From: Ancistrus triradiatus
Taxonomy: Eukaryota > Chordata > Actinopteri > Siluriformes > Loricariidae
Direction: 5' to 3'
Length of the DNA stretch: 64,000 nucleotides
Assembly (NCBI GenBank): GCA_025084515.1
Contig: JAJAGP010000438.1
Location: 248,001 to 312,000, forward strand
Both the position numbers and the translations under genes were made by a program. Numbering within the stretch: position 1 is the stretch's first letter; each line of letters starts with the position of its first letter. Positions 43,187 through 54,905 of the stretch are shown here, piece by piece. The notes beneath the pieces were generated by a model. The model made no database searches and had not been told where the DNA came from. It saw only the letters and a list, made by a program, of their open reading frames with translations.

Positions 43187-43979
43187 ATTTAGTCAGCCAG
43201 TTTAGCCAACGATTTGTACAAGTTCTCCTACTTAGAAAAGATGATAGGAGGTCTGTAATTTTCCTCATAGTACAACTTCACTATGGATAGACAAAATGAG
43301 AAAAAATCCAGGAAAATCAACATTGTATGATTTTTTAAAGAATTTAATTGTAAATCAATTGGTGAAAATAATATTGGTCACCCACAACAGCAAGATTTCT
43401 GGCTCTCACAACCTGTAACTTCTTCTTTAAGAAGCTCTTCTGTCCTCCACTCGTTACCTGTATTAATATCACCTGTTTGACCTCGTTATCTGTATAAAAG
43501 ACACCTGTCCACAGTCTCAAACAGTCAGACTCCAAACTCAACCATGGCCAAGACCAAACAGCTGTCGAAGGACACCAGGAAGAAAATTGTAGACCTGCAC
43601 CAGGCTGGGAAGAGTGAATCTACAACAGGCAAGCAGGTTGGTGTGAATAAATCAACTGTGGGAGCAACTGTAAGAAAATGGAAGACATACAAGACCATTG
43701 ATAATCTCCCTCGATCTGGGGCTCCACGCAAGATCTCATCCCGTGGGGTCAAAATGATCATGAGAACAGTGAGCAAAAATCCCAGAACTACGCGGAGGTA
43801 CCTGATGAATGACCTGCAGACCTCCAGGGGGTTACATCAGATACTGAAAGCATAGGTTGACATACTTTTGCCACTCGCTAATATGTAATATTGGATCATT
43901 TTCCTCAAAAAATAAATGACCAAGTATTATATGTTTGTCCCATTTGTTTAACTGGGTTCCCTTTATCTACTTTTAGGTC
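43187..43979 (+). mobile_element. Tc1 mosaic: family C 5' part joined to family A 3' end
   Basis: 43187-43819 follows family C (compare 20332-20965), including the leader and transposase start. From about 43825 to 43979 it follows the family A right end (ACATACTTTTGCCACTC, AATATTGGATCATTTTCCTC). Both outer tips are eroded. Confidence 0.82.
43544..43819 (+). pseudogene. Tc1 family C transposase, DNA-binding half only
   Basis: An intact frame from MAKTKQLSKDTRKKIVDLHQ through both helix-turn-helix domains and the GAPRKIS linker to about residue 92, where it runs into family A non-coding sequence. The catalytic DDE domain is absent. Confidence 0.85.
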
Positions 43980-44059
43980 TCATATAACTGTTTCTGTGTC
44001 AGTCAACCACTCATGAACAGCACAGTGCTTTACTAACCTTAATTCATAATCCATTCAGG

Positions 44060-44300
44060 TCCAGTTCAAAATAAGCATGCTAGAGTAGTGCAACATGGTA
44101 ACAGCATCTTTTGTTTTTTAATCCCAGTTGTATGCTGGAAACAAAGTTTTCATCTTTTTTCATAAAATGGCCCCACCCTCACTAGATGTGTTCTCTCAGA
44201 ATCTCTTTGTCACTCAGTAGCCCCAGTTTATGAGCTGCAAGTTCTAAAGCAGGACAAAGTTTCTCTGCTACTTTTGAATATTGGCCTCATGAGCTACTCA
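44060..44300 (-). repeat. Dispersed repeat I, copy 1
   Basis: On the minus strand it contains GAACTTGCAGCTCATAAACT and GAAAACTTTGTTTCCAG in the same order as 63595-63830. Class unknown. Confidence 0.6.
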
Positions 44301-44639
44301 TGCCGATTATTTCAAAATGGCATTAACTGGTCTATCTCTAAACAGCAAGATGGTGTTTTATGTTCCAGGGATTTTGTCTTTTTTTATTATTTACTCTGAA
44401 CTCTTTTGTGTTTTTGTGATGAAACCTGCTGCTGCACAGTAAGGAGCAAAGCTGTATTAATAAGTGTTCAATATAATCTACAGTTTTGCTGATAATAGCT
44501 AATAGCTCTATATACGTATGTTTATAGGACTGCTGGAGTTTTTAGACACTGTGACAACACACGGTCAACACACTATTAGACAAACCTGTGGACCAAATTG
44601 TGTTGGTCCACTTCATGGGTGTAAAATAAGAGACTGTTG
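44301..44639. other. Unassigned crem intron
   Basis: No exon or repeat recognised. Confidence 0.4.
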
Positions 44640-45037
44640 CTCATCTGCTGCTGCACAGTATGTATTAGTCATCCTCTAATCCTTCATCAGGATGCAGTTG
44701 GCTGAATATTCTTGGTTGATGGACTATTCTAAGTCCAGCATTGACACTGAGGGGTTTAGAAGACTCCAGCAGCGCTGCTATGTCTGATCCACTCGTACAA
44801 GCGCAACACACACTAACACACCACACCACCACTGCAGTGCTGAGAACTATCCACCACCCAAGTAGTACCTGATTTGTGATGGTCCTGACCACTGAAGAGT
44901 AGTATAAGTACGCAAAGCGACAGTCTGTAATTGTAGAACTACAACTATAGTGCATCTATATGGTAAGTAGACCTGATAAAATGGACAGTGTGAGTAGAAA
45001 CAACGAGGTGATTCTAATGTTTTGGCTGCTCGGTGTA
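44640..45037. repeat. Fish dispersed repeat with GATCCACCACCC-type core
   Basis: The core GTCTGATCCACTCGTACAAG and ACACACTAACACACCAC is shared with the palindrome at 46537-47120. The right end GGCTGCTCGGTGTA is shared with 18676. Probably a non-autonomous DNA element. Confidence 0.65.
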
Positions 45038-45430
45038 TGTTATGTAGAACGTAGGGAAGACAGGTCCCTCAAATAGCCAAATAAGAAAAATGTTATTATT
45101 TGTGATTTTAAAAAATGTTTGCCATTAACGTAGAACATACTGCATATTGTTTTACATTTTATGTGTGTTATGTAATTGTACTTTATGCTAACTATAATCA
45201 TCCCATCATGTCACAGTTATTTAACAGTGCACCAATACTCATCTGCTGTAACATGTTCCTTCAACTAAGCACAATAACCCAGTTATTAACAAGCTATTGT
45301 CAGGCACACATACAGGTCGAAACTCACTCCAACCACAGCACGTAGCAAATATATATTGCTACACACTAACCTACTTACGTATGCTCTCACCATTTGAGCC
45401 CTCATATTGTAACCTCCATTGCTTGTTATA
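45038..45430. other. Unassigned crem intron
   Basis: AT-rich; nothing recognised. Confidence 0.4.
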
Positions 45431-46170
45431 CAACCCCAAGGCAGATGCAATTGGGAAAGTATGGAAAATGGAAACAAACAAAAAAATTAATGAACCTGAG
45501 ATATTTCTTTTTTTTTTCTGGTCAACTTCATTTCATTTGTTAATACACATCCGTTCTTGCATTTCAAGCCTGCAACACATAAAAAAAATTGGGACAGGGC
45601 AATTTAGGGCTAGTAATGAATTTAAAATGACTAAATAATGATGTGATTTCAAACAGGTAATGTCAACAAATGATTGTAATCATTATAACCGCACAGGTAA
45701 GGGATTACTTTGAAAAACCTTTGTCAAGCACTGGAATACAGAGTTACATTCACAAATGCCACTTAAAACTCACTCACTCACTTTCTTATCTGCTTGATCC
45801 TGTGCCTAGCCAGCAGCATAGGGCACAAGGCAGGAACAACCAAGGAACAACAACAAAGCTATGGCTACGTAAGAAGAGGGTACAGGTACTGGACTGGCCT
45901 GCCTGCAGTCCTGACCTGTCCCCAAAAAGAGAATGTGTGGAGAATTGTGACCTCTTAAGACATGTTTGAAGGAGGAATGGGACAAAATAACACCTGAAAC
46001 ACTAAATCACTTGGTATCCTTGCATATTAATAAATAAAATGAAGTTGACCAGACAGTATATGAAGTATCCTGAGTTCATACTGTCTGCAATGAAATAAAA
46101 ATCAACGTAAATGTTAGAAACATTGCATTTATCTTTTAATTGCGTTTTCCTACTGTCCCAACTTTTTCTA
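45431..46170 (+). mobile_element. Tc1-like family D internal-deletion derivative
   Basis: Left end CAACCCCAAGGCAGATGC after a TA; right end ACTGTCCCAACTTTTTCTA, with the last bases lost. The interior keeps VLDWPACSPDLSP near 45885, the conserved transposase C-terminal motif. It ends 66 bp before the next crem exon. Confidence 0.8.
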
Positions 46171-46236
46171 GTAAACTGAATGGATATTGTGTCATTGTGA
46201 GTGAGTTTATTTTAAATCTAAACCTCTCTCTATAAG

Positions 46237-46371
46237 GTGGGTGAGAGCATAGGCGAGTCAGCAGGTGTGGAAGTAGTGACGTTACCTGGGGGCCAGACAT
46301 TACAAGTGCAGGGAGTCATCCAGGCTACACAACCCTCTGTCATTCAGTCTCCTCAGATAAACACCATACAG
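46237..46371 (+). CDS. crem: crem, glutamine-rich Q1 exon
   Basis: A 135-bp, 45-codon exon, phase 0 at both ends, between acceptor CTCTCTCTATAAG and donor CAG|GTAACA. It encodes LPGGQTLQVQGVIQATQPSV and then IQSPQINTIQ. This is the conserved end of the first glutamine-rich activation region of CREB/CREM (family pattern LPxGQTxxVxGVIQxxQPxVIQS), which contacts TFIID components. The start of the exon (VGESIGESAGVEVV) is poorly conserved, as usual. In CREM this exon is alternatively spliced to make activator and repressor forms. GVIQA and VIQSPQ look CREB1-like, so CREB1 remains an alternative name. Confidence 0.88.
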
Positions 46372-46536
46372 GTAACATAAACATACAGATTATATAAACA
46401 CAGTGCTTGTTTAGTCATCTCAGTGATGTAACATGCCAGTACCACGTGTACATGATGTCTATTTCATCACATGAAACACGTTACGTTACATTTAGATATG
46501 TTTACATACAAAAAATTAGCTTGCATAATGTAATTA

Positions 46537-47120
46537 CAGTTATGTGAAATGTTTGTGCAAACTTTTTAGGCATTCCACATTTTTCATTTTATATTCTGAC
46601 TGTTCTTTATTTAGGTTTTAGTGCTCACTGCAATTTGTAGTTCTACAATTACAGACTGTAGTCCTTTGCTAGTTCACTTTATTCTGTTCTCCAATGAACA
46701 GGACCTCCACAGGACCAGCACAGATCAGGTACTATTTGGGTCTTGGATCATTCTCAGTATTGCAGTGACACTGATGTGGTTGGGCTGTGTTAGTGAGTGT
46801 TGTGTTAAAACTCTAGCAGCACTGCTGTGTCTGATCCACTCATACCAGCACAGCACACACTAACACACCACCACATCAGTGTCACTGCAGTGCTGAGAAT
46901 GATCCACCACCCAAATAGTACCTGATCTGTGCTGGCCCTGTGGGGGTCCTGACCATTAGAGAACAGAATAAAGGGGAATAACAAAGTATGTAGAGAAACA
47001 GATGGACTACAGTCTGTATTAGCAGAACTACAAAGTGCAGTGAGCACTAAAACTTAAATAAATAATAAGCAGAACATAAAATGAAAAATATAGAATGCCT
47101 AAGACTTTTGCACAGTACTG
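46537..47120. mobile_element. Large palindromic MITE
   Basis: The two halves are near-perfect inverses meeting at about 46830: GTGCTCACTGCAATTTGTAG on the left pairs with 47020-47045. The right tip reads AGACTTTTGCACAGTACTG followed by TA; the left tip is diverged. The frames on the two strands are mirror images. No transposase. It sits 165 bp after the crem Q1 exon. Confidence 0.85.
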
Positions 47121-48231
47121 TAGGTCACAAATCTAATGTATAATTGAAAGGAAATAGGTGGTAATATCCCTCTGTTCTTATTCATACTAGACAATCAGGT
47201 CTATGTTGTATTACTTACCACACACCCACCAAGTGGATAGATATGAACAATTCACAGTGTAATAACAATGCAAAACAGGGAGTTTTATGGATGCCATTTA
47301 AATGAATTTGCTAGGGATTTCACAGGATTCACTTGTTAAGTAGCATTTTATCCACTCGTAGAATAGCACAGAAATTCATTGTATATGATATTTGTTATAC
47401 GTAACAACATACTTAACTGTACTTCTCAAATATGTGAATGGGTGAATGGGTACCACCCATTAAACCACTGCGTGAAGACTCTGAGTTTAATACAGGGTGT
47501 TAACCATACAGATAACCCAGTAATTTGCCAGTTCTGAGTGTGAAATATAATTACGAGCTTAAGCTGAACATTGTGAAATTTCCAATAAGTGGGCAGAAAT
47601 CTCAGGAACTGAACCAGACCCGGGGGCCAGGATGAGACAAGGCGGTGCCTAAAGAGATGAAACTTTGACAGGGCCGGTCTTTAACCCAGAATAATGTACA
47701 CAACTGAGACTAATCCAGAGGATGTGAACCAGAGTTGATCAGGATTAGAGTGCTGGTTTGTGCTGCTGAATTATCCTGGTTTATGATATTGCTCTGGAGA
47801 GGTATCCTTGTGTTCCTCCGGGGTAACGTCTGGATTCCATACATTCCTCTGGGTTAAAATTTCAGACCAGAGGGCTGCTCCTGTGTGATAGTTGGCAACA
47901 AGAAAAGACTGTTTCGATTAGTTTGCCTGATACATTATGCATACAGTAAAAGTGAGGTTGTGAAGGGAAAAGGCATTTATTATAACACCGAGGACTGTGT
48001 CTCCTTTGTTGGTACAAGATATCAATGATGGGGCTTTCACATGTGACAGCGTCTTCTGACACTCTGAACTCCAGTCCCCAGAATTCCTAGCACACACACA
48101 GACCTGACTAAAGCAGAGTCATTATAAGATAAGTCTATTCACTCCACCGCCATCTTGGTAATGCCATCGGGCAGTTATTTCCAGCCATACATGACCAGAT
48201 TCCTGTCTCTTTGAATGGAGAGAGACCTATA
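47121..48231. other. Unassigned crem intron
   Basis: About 1.1 kb with no exon or known repeat seen. Confidence 0.4.
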
Positions 48232-49465
48232 CAGTGGGGCAAAAAAGTATTTAGTCAGCCACTGATTGTGCAAGTTCTCCTACTTAGAAAGATGAGAGAG
48301 GTCTAAGAATTTAATTGTAAATTATGGTGGAAATTAAGTATTTAGTCAATAACAAAAGTTCAACTCAATACTGTAACAGAGTCTTTGTTGGCAATGACAG
48401 AGGTCAAACGTTTCCTGTAAGTCTTCACAAGGTTGGCGCACACTGTAGCTGGTATTTTGGCCCATTCCTCCATCCAGATCTCCTCTAGAGCAGTGATGTT
48501 TTGGGGCAACACAGACTTTCAACTCCCTCCACAAATTTTTTTATGGGGGTGAGTTTGGAGACGGGGCTAGGCCACTCTAGGACCTGAAAGTGCTTTTTAC
48601 GGAGCCACTCTTTGTTGCCCGAGGGTGGTTTGGAATCATGGTCATGCTTGGAAAAAACCCAGCAAGTTCCATCTCAATGCGGCACGGATGGAAGGAGGTT
48701 TTGGCTTAGAATTCACGAAACATGGCCCGTTTATTCTTCCCTTAACACAGATCAGTGTCTGTCCCTTGCAGAAAACAGCTCCAAAGCCTGAGTTTACAAC
48801 CCCCATGCTCACGGTAGGTATGGTGTTCTGGGATGCAACTCAGCATTCAAACACGACCAGTTGAGTGTTTACCAAAAAAAGCTATTTTGGTTTCATTCTG
48901 ATCACATGATATTCTCCCAATCTCTTCGGATCATCCATGCTCTCTGGCAAACTGAAGCACGGGCCGGAACATTGTACTGCTTAAGCAGGGGGACCACCGC
49001 CTGGCATGCAGGATCTGAGTCCCTCTCGGCGTAGTGTGTTACATGATGGAGCCTTGTTACTTGGTCCCAGCCTCTGGCAGGTCATTCATCAGGTCCCTCC
49101 GTATAGTGAGTTGGAAGTGACTTTCGAGGTTTGGGACAGGGGTGTTTATACAAGATACTGAGGTCAAAAGGTGCCATAATACAGGTAATGAGTGGAGGAC
49201 AGAAGAGCTTCTTAAAGAAGACTAGTTAAGGTCTGTGAGAGCCCAAAAATCGTGCTTGTTTGTGGGACCAAATACTTATTTTCAACATAAATGTACAATG
49301 TAAAATTTTTTTTAAATCCTACAATGTGATTTCGGATTTTTTTTTCTCATTTTGTCTCCATAGTGAAGGTAACTATGTTGAAAATACAGACATCTCTCAT
49401 CTTTCAAGTAGGAGAACTTGGCACAAATCCAGTGGCTGACTAAATTACTTTTTTGCCCCCCACTG
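48232..49465 (-). mobile_element. Tc1 family C element, both ends present, transposase decayed
   Basis: CAGTGGGGCAAAAAAGTATT at the left and TTTTTTGCCCCCCACTG at the right, with TA on both sides (48230-48231, 49466-49467). Minus-strand traces of the transposase C-terminal region are visible (near 48400-48560), but many indels remove any frame. At 1.23 kb it is intermediate between full length and 23949-24732. Confidence 0.85.
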
Positions 49466-51659
49466 TAATACGCACCTAAAAAGAAATGAAACATTTAAAA
49501 TCCCAATATCTACAAGTGCTGGATTTAATCTGACTATTTTTGGTGGGTTCAATTAACACAGGAAAATACGCTTTTTAAAGTACCTCTTTACTACAAGGGG
49601 CCAAGGACTTGCCACCCCTCTCTCAGAACAGGTACTAATATGATGATGTTTTTTTCTAAATGATGGGACGGGGCTTTCTGTACTACAGTGGCCATGTTGG
49701 ATGTACGGGCTGTCCCCTTTATATCTTCAAACAGTGACCTGTCTCTCCTATAAATGTCTCTGGACACACTCATTTTATCGCTTCTTAATCACACAGTGTT
49801 CTGATATTAATCACCTGTACTGATTGAGTCACTTATTTACTTAAGTTCCTCTGCTCATAGATTCCAGCTACCAATGCTTGACCATGCTCTGCACCATCCC
49901 TGGACTGTTCACTTGTGTTTCTGTTAATAAAACTTTGTGTTAATACAACTCTGTGTTTGATACCATCAGAACCAGTCTGACCAGGACTTTTCACTTAAAT
50001 TAGTTAGTTTTTAGAGGTCTGAGAGTGGACTCGAATTCCATGACCTGCCAAGTCATAATGCCAGTTTCTTGTCTGATGTCTAAGAACCATGATGTTGCAG
50101 TTCAGTCCAGTTTCATTTTAGGAAAAAATATTGCATCACCTTGTTAATCGTCAAATTTGTGTTGAGAATTCAAAACAATACTTGGCACAATGTTTAAAAA
50201 ATACAAAATGACTCTGCAGTTAAAAGGAGTGCCGACAGAGCTTTGGTTTGAATCTTCTTCAGGCTTGATAATGATTTTACATGGGGTAGTATACACTCAA
50301 TGAACACTTTTGTTTTTTACTGATGGTGTGACTGTTGGTGCCAAAAAGGAATAGTTTAAGAGTTCTTAACTTCTATTCTCCTGGGATCTTCAGGCCACAA
50401 CAATGACAGAATTACTATTGGTGTAATAAAGAAAAAACACTTGAAGTGGCAGCACTTTCTCTGGATAGAAATGCCTTGTTCATGAGGGAGGTCAATAGAG
50501 AATGACCAGGCTGGTTTAGAGTGGACAGAACGGGGCTATTGGTCACCACTACGAACAAGACAAAAATCAAAGTCAATCTGCAGTTAAAAGGAGTGCTTAC
50601 AGCCTTAAGAGCTTTCAGTTGTGTAATCCCTTCTTCCGGGTGATAATACATATTGCCACCGAGGCAGCGCAGTGGTAGAGAGAGAGGGGAGAGAGTCTTC
50701 TCAGGAAATAAATGTCAGGCTCAAAACACAAACTCACCAAATGTCTGGATGTGTCGGACATGAAAAAAAACATTCATCCATGACAAGGATCCATCGTTGC
50801 AAATCGCTGATCAGTCTGTATTTGTGAGAGTTTGAACCTGCTTGTAGTAGCAATTATTGGTTGCTCATTCGTGAGAGTTCTTGCCCAAAGCCCTCATAAA
50901 AGCCAGGGAGGAGCAACAAAGTACTAATTGTGATTGTTTTAGTTGATGATTCCATTTTTTTTTTCTACTTGAACTGAGGAAAATGCCACTAATAGAAAAA
51001 TTATATCTAATTTGTTTTGAACTATGAAGTCAGGATTTTCAGCTATTAAACATATTTGTGATTTGTTTATTCCCCACAAAGTGAAATGCTTTGTTGATTC
51101 CTTGATTTTTGGCTGGGATTTTAACTGTTTTTATGAACAGATTCACTGACAAACAGTCCCAAAAGTCCCTTGTTTTCTCTTCCTTGTTTCCTTCCTTCCC
51201 CTTCCATCTCCTTTCCTCCGAAACGTCTCATAGATAACAAGGCATGCAAAGATCAAGAGGCAGGTGATAATGAGAAAGACAGCTTAACTGACTTAGATGA
51301 CAACTTGACAACTTTGGTGAGCAGAAAAGGATCTCAGAATGCACAGCATGTTACAGATTGTTGAGGCAGATGGGCCACAACAGCAGAAGCAGGAACATAA
51401 AATGGGGATGTGTCTTGGAACACCTTGGGTCAATTAATACTAATCAATCACGGCTTGAATGCCAGTGCTTATTTGATTCTTGTTGCTGAGTATGCACATC
51501 CATTCATGATCAACATTTACCAATTTTCTTATGGCTACTTGATAGTGCACCATATCACAAAACAAAAGTCATCTCGAATTGGTTTCATGAACATGACAAT
51601 GAATTAAGTGTCTCTTAGTGGCCCATTGTTTCCCAGTCACTGGATTTGATCCACTTGGG
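49466..51659. other. Unassigned crem intron
   Basis: No exon accepted. Two diverged direct copies around GCAGTTAAAAGGAGTGC occur at about 50215-50280 and 50579-50645, perhaps the remains of an element. A candidate exon at 51170-51364 was rejected. Confidence 0.4.
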
Positions 51660-51836
51660 AATGTGGTAGCTGGACTATGGATCAAAAGGTCCAAGGTTCA
51701 AATCCCACCTCTGCCAAGCTGCCACTGTTGGGTCCTTGAGCTAGGCCCTTAACCCACAATTGCTTGGATTGTAAGGTTGTATCAATTGTAAGTCACTCTG
51801 GATAAGGGTGTCTGATAAATGCTGTAAATGTAAATT
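51660..51836 (+). repeat. tRNA-headed SINE, type 1
   Basis: Best-preserved type 1 copy: GTGGTAGCTGG head, B-box-like AGGTTCAAATCCC, a middle CTTGAGCTAGGCCCTTAACCC, and the tail GGATAAGGGTGTCTGATAAATGC. Confidence 0.85.
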
Positions 51837-52048
51837 TGAATCCAGTAGAACATCTTTGGGATGTAGCAAGAACAGGAGATTAGTAGCATAAAAGTGTGCC
51901 CAAAAAACCATGCAAGGATTTCGTGATGGCAATTACAACATGGTCACACATTGGAGCAGGATCTCAAAGAAAACATTTCCACATTTGTGGAATCCTGACA
52001 TAAGAACTGAGAGCAAAGTAGATACTGGTCCCATGTGGTGTGTGTGTA

Positions 52049-52099
<51 letters not shown>

Positions 52100-52334
52100 T
52101 GAAACTATATCTCACTAAAAGGGTGTAATTAATATGAGAATTTTGTTCCATTTTAGATGATTGGTAAGAAAAAAAAGAAAACAACAACAAAAAATAAAGC
52201 AAAACTAATTGCAGGAGCCCAGAACAGGTATTTTATATAATTTTATTTGCATGTATTTAATTACAGGTATGTGTACAGTACATTACTGTATTTTCTATAC
52301 TAATTATTGACATAAATACTAATATAGAAATGCT
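51837..52334. other. Unassigned crem intron with (TG)n
   Basis: Nothing beyond the microsatellite at 52038-52097. Confidence 0.4.
52038..52097. repeat. (TG)n microsatellite
   Basis: TG run with TA interruptions in its first third. Confidence 0.95.
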
Positions 52335-52515
52335 GTGTAGGGGAGGGATGGTGGCTTGGTAGGTAGAATTGTTGCCTCAGATCTAGAAGGTCCTGGGTTC
52401 AGTCCCCAGGAGGAGTGGTCTGGGTCCTTTCTGTGTGGAGTCTTCATGTCCTCCCTGTGTCCATGTGATTTTACTCTGGGTACTCCTGTTTCCTCCCACA
52501 GTCCAAAGACGGTAA
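52335..52515 (+). repeat. tRNA-headed SINE, type 2
   Basis: A box TGGTGGCTTGGTAGGTAG, B box GGGTTCAGTCCCC, then GTCTGGGTCCTTTCTGTGTG and CCTCCCACAGTCCAAAGAC. The distal part is missing. Confidence 0.85.
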
Positions 52516-53619
52516 AAAAAAGTAGCCTTGTATGGTAGCATTCCATTCATGTTTTCAGCAGTATCCTGACATGTATACATATTGTTTGCATACAGTTTTC
52601 TTGTGGAAAAATCCTCTACACTACAGTAGCTTGAAAAGATCATGTGACTATGGTCATTTCCGGTCAACATCCATTTCAGTCAACGTCCATTGACCTGTTT
52701 CACAGATTGGTCATTAAACAGTGCATACCTGTGCTTGACACTACATTAACTTTCATTTTGGAGTGCATGACCAGAAGGTTCTTACTTTGTCTCTTCTAAC
52801 CACATCATGTTTCTGTTTGTAGTTTTATTCACCTTTAGCAAAGTTACGGTGATGGATCTTTGGTTTGATCATAATAAAGGTCTTGTGGAACCGTTTCCAA
52901 AAGTTTTTGGTCTCGGTGGTTGCATCCAATATTCAACTAAACTGTGCAGTTCTGAAACTGTAATATTTGGGCTCGTTCTCAACATGTTTCTCACTGCACA
53001 TGGGGAAAGTATGCACATGGATCCTCTTCTTGGAAATAGTTCTGCTCCTCAGTGCTTTTCAGTTTTTGTCCTGGTGGTAGTTTGAACTGACTAGTAATGT
53101 TTTAGAACTGTTTTGTTATATATGAAGGTTCACAGCCCTCTGTCTAGTTTGAGTTGACAACTCTTAGTTTTTTATCTTTGTTGGTGGATGACAAAGGAAT
53201 TTGACATGTTTGGAAGCGCATATTTATACCTTGGGGAAACAGGAAATGGTCATAGACAACAATGGAGTTCCTGTAGGCTATGAGCAATAAAAACAAGCAC
53301 CAAAGCTGTTAACATATCTGGTTTTATTTAAAATGTTCTATATAGGTACCAATAATTTTACCCCACTTGTTTTTGAAATTATACACTATTCTAACAATAA
53401 AGCCACACTTCTGTAAGAGTTATTTCTATTGGAAAAGTGGCAAGCAAAACAAATAATTATATGAATCAACCACACTGTCAGTGTATCTGTTGACCTACAA
53501 AATTCTTCTATTTTGCATTTCTCTTGAGTTTACTACATTGTTTTGCATTACTAATCATATAATCAGCAAAAAATTATCTGAAAAGTAAAAATAGCCTTTT
53601 TTAATCCCTCTTGTTGCAG
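52516..53619. other. Unassigned crem intron
   Basis: No exon recognised. A frame at 52807-53085 lacks splice support and similarity. Confidence 0.4.
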
Positions 53620-54125
53620 CAAAGACCCAACGAGTGAATGTGAACCAGTTTATATAGTTATAGGCTAGAGAGAATATACAGCTAGTGGGGAAACAAACAA
53701 AGGAGTACTACTTACAATAGGACAAGCACATACACTTACAAACAACATTTACAGCTTGATACAAATAAAAGTAGCGGAAAGTCAAACACACAAGTACAAG
53801 TAACTTTTACAAAAAAGTATTTTAAAAACAGTCAGATTTACAACAGTGTTACATTCCAAACCTGAGCAAACGAACAAGAGAGCAGACATCTGGTAAAATA
53901 GTTACTTAACACACACACACAGAGACGAATGACGGACTTCCACTCTTAAACTCCCACCTCTGCTCATGGATCTACAGTGTTGATTGGCTGTTGAGTAGAC
54001 CTTGTTGATTAGCTGTTTACAACCACGCCATCGGAGTTAGAAGACAGATTTTTTTATTTTCTTATTGTAATTTATTATAATTTTTAAGACCTCAGTCATT
54101 AAACAGACATTGATTGGATGGTCAT
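53620..54125. repeat. Dispersed repeat H, copy 2
   Basis: Aligns with 13430-13629 plus 15748-16010 and is uninterrupted, so it serves as the empty-site version of the LTR insertion there. It ends about 70 bp before the next crem exon. Confidence 0.65.
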
Positions 54126-54196
54126 TACATCTTGCTTAGCTGTATATGTACTTTGTTTATTTGGGCTATTTTATTTGCTTGTGTACACGCACCCAG

Positions 54197-54282
54197 GTTG
54201 CTGCTACAGCTGATGACAGAGAAACAGATGTTTCAGACACTCAGAAGAGGAGAGAGATTCTTTCCAGAAGACCTTCCTACAG
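54197..54282 (+). CDS. crem: crem, kinase-inducible domain exon 1 (contains RRPSY)
   Basis: An 86-bp exon between acceptor ACGCACCCAG and donor CAG|GTGAGC. It encodes VAATADDRETDVSDTQKRRE followed by ILSRRPSYR, the last codon being split across the intron. RRPSY is the protein kinase A site (Ser133 of CREB, Ser117 of CREM) that when phosphorylated recruits the CBP/p300 KIX domain. The start VAA resembles CREM (VAAIAETD) more than CREB1 (ISTIAESE). The acidic linker is a few residues shorter than in mammals. Phase 0 entry from 46371 and phase 2 exit to 54382 match this family's exon structure. Confidence 0.92.
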
Positions 54283-54381
54283 GTGAGCTCATCCTACTGC
54301 CTGGCTTACACTAAATAGGATTTAGAAATGCCTGTGGGATTATTCTGCTGTATCTTGATTTGTTTTTTTTTGTTTGTGCAG

Positions 54382-54530
54382 AAAAATCCTATGTGACTTG
54401 TCGGCTGACACTCCTGCTGTGCCAAGGATTGAGGAGGAGGAGAAGCCTGAGGAAGATATCCCATCTTCTGCTAGTGATGCCACTGCAACTGTTCCATCCT
54501 CTGTCTATCAGACCAGCTCAGGACAGTATA
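54382..54530 (+). CDS. crem: crem, kinase-inducible domain exon 2
   Basis: A 149-bp exon 99 bp downstream of the first KID exon, with acceptor GTTTGTGCAG and donor TATA|GTACGT. It encodes KILCDLSADTPAVPRIEEEE, an acidic Ser/Ala-rich linker, then VPSSVYQTSSGQY. The KIL-LS helix is the second half of the KID that folds on binding KIX, and YQTSSGQY is near-invariant in the CREB family. The family normally has KILNDLSSD or KILNELSSD; here Cys replaces Asn and Ala replaces one Ser. The final codon (Ile) is split and completed in the exon at 56019. Confidence 0.92.
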
Positions 54531-54635
54531 GTACGTTCACTCACAGACATCGTCCTACCGGCTTCTTTAAAGATACAGCTGAAAACACATAAACAGCCCA
54601 CACTGTTATACAAATGCTAACCCTTGTTGTAATTT

Positions 54636-54905
54636 GGAAATTTACAATAATTATAAAACATAAGGTAATGTACTGTTATGACCCTGTGTAGTGGAAAGCC
54701 ATAACACTTCTGAGGATCGGATGATGGACCTGTTACTATTGCATATGTTACATATGCGTTGATAGACAGTATTACGAACAACACGGAAGATCAGCCAGAA
54801 GAAACAGAGACTCAACAAGTGATTGTGAACCTGTGTATATAGGTATAGCTTAGAGAGAATATACAGGGACAAACAAAGGAGTGCTACTTACAATAGGACA
54901 GGGAC
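54636..54905. repeat. Dispersed repeat H, copy 3 (5' part)
   Basis: AATGTACTGTTATGACCCTG through TACTTACAATAGGACAGG aligns with 13275-13530. The distal part is absent. Confidence 0.65.

Noticed and set aside
46621..47047. Paired 80-codon frames on opposite strands
   Set aside because: They are mirror images produced by the palindromic MITE.
50415..50651. Possible retroelement protein fragment on the minus strand
   Set aside because: I could not match it to any named family, and the surrounding direct repeats are too diverged to define an element.
51170..51364. Possible extra crem exon with an acceptor-like CATAG at 51232 and an internal GTGAGC
   Set aside because: In the phase required by the flanking crem exons it hits a stop, and the peptide (IDNKACKDQEAG...) has no CREB/CREM similarity. 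The neighbouring exons already join in frame without it.
52157..52227. Exon-like segment MIGKKKKK... with TTTTAG before and GTATTT after
   Set aside because: It is 71 bp, not a multiple of three, and would shift the KID frame. Low-complexity lysine codons come from an A-rich stretch.
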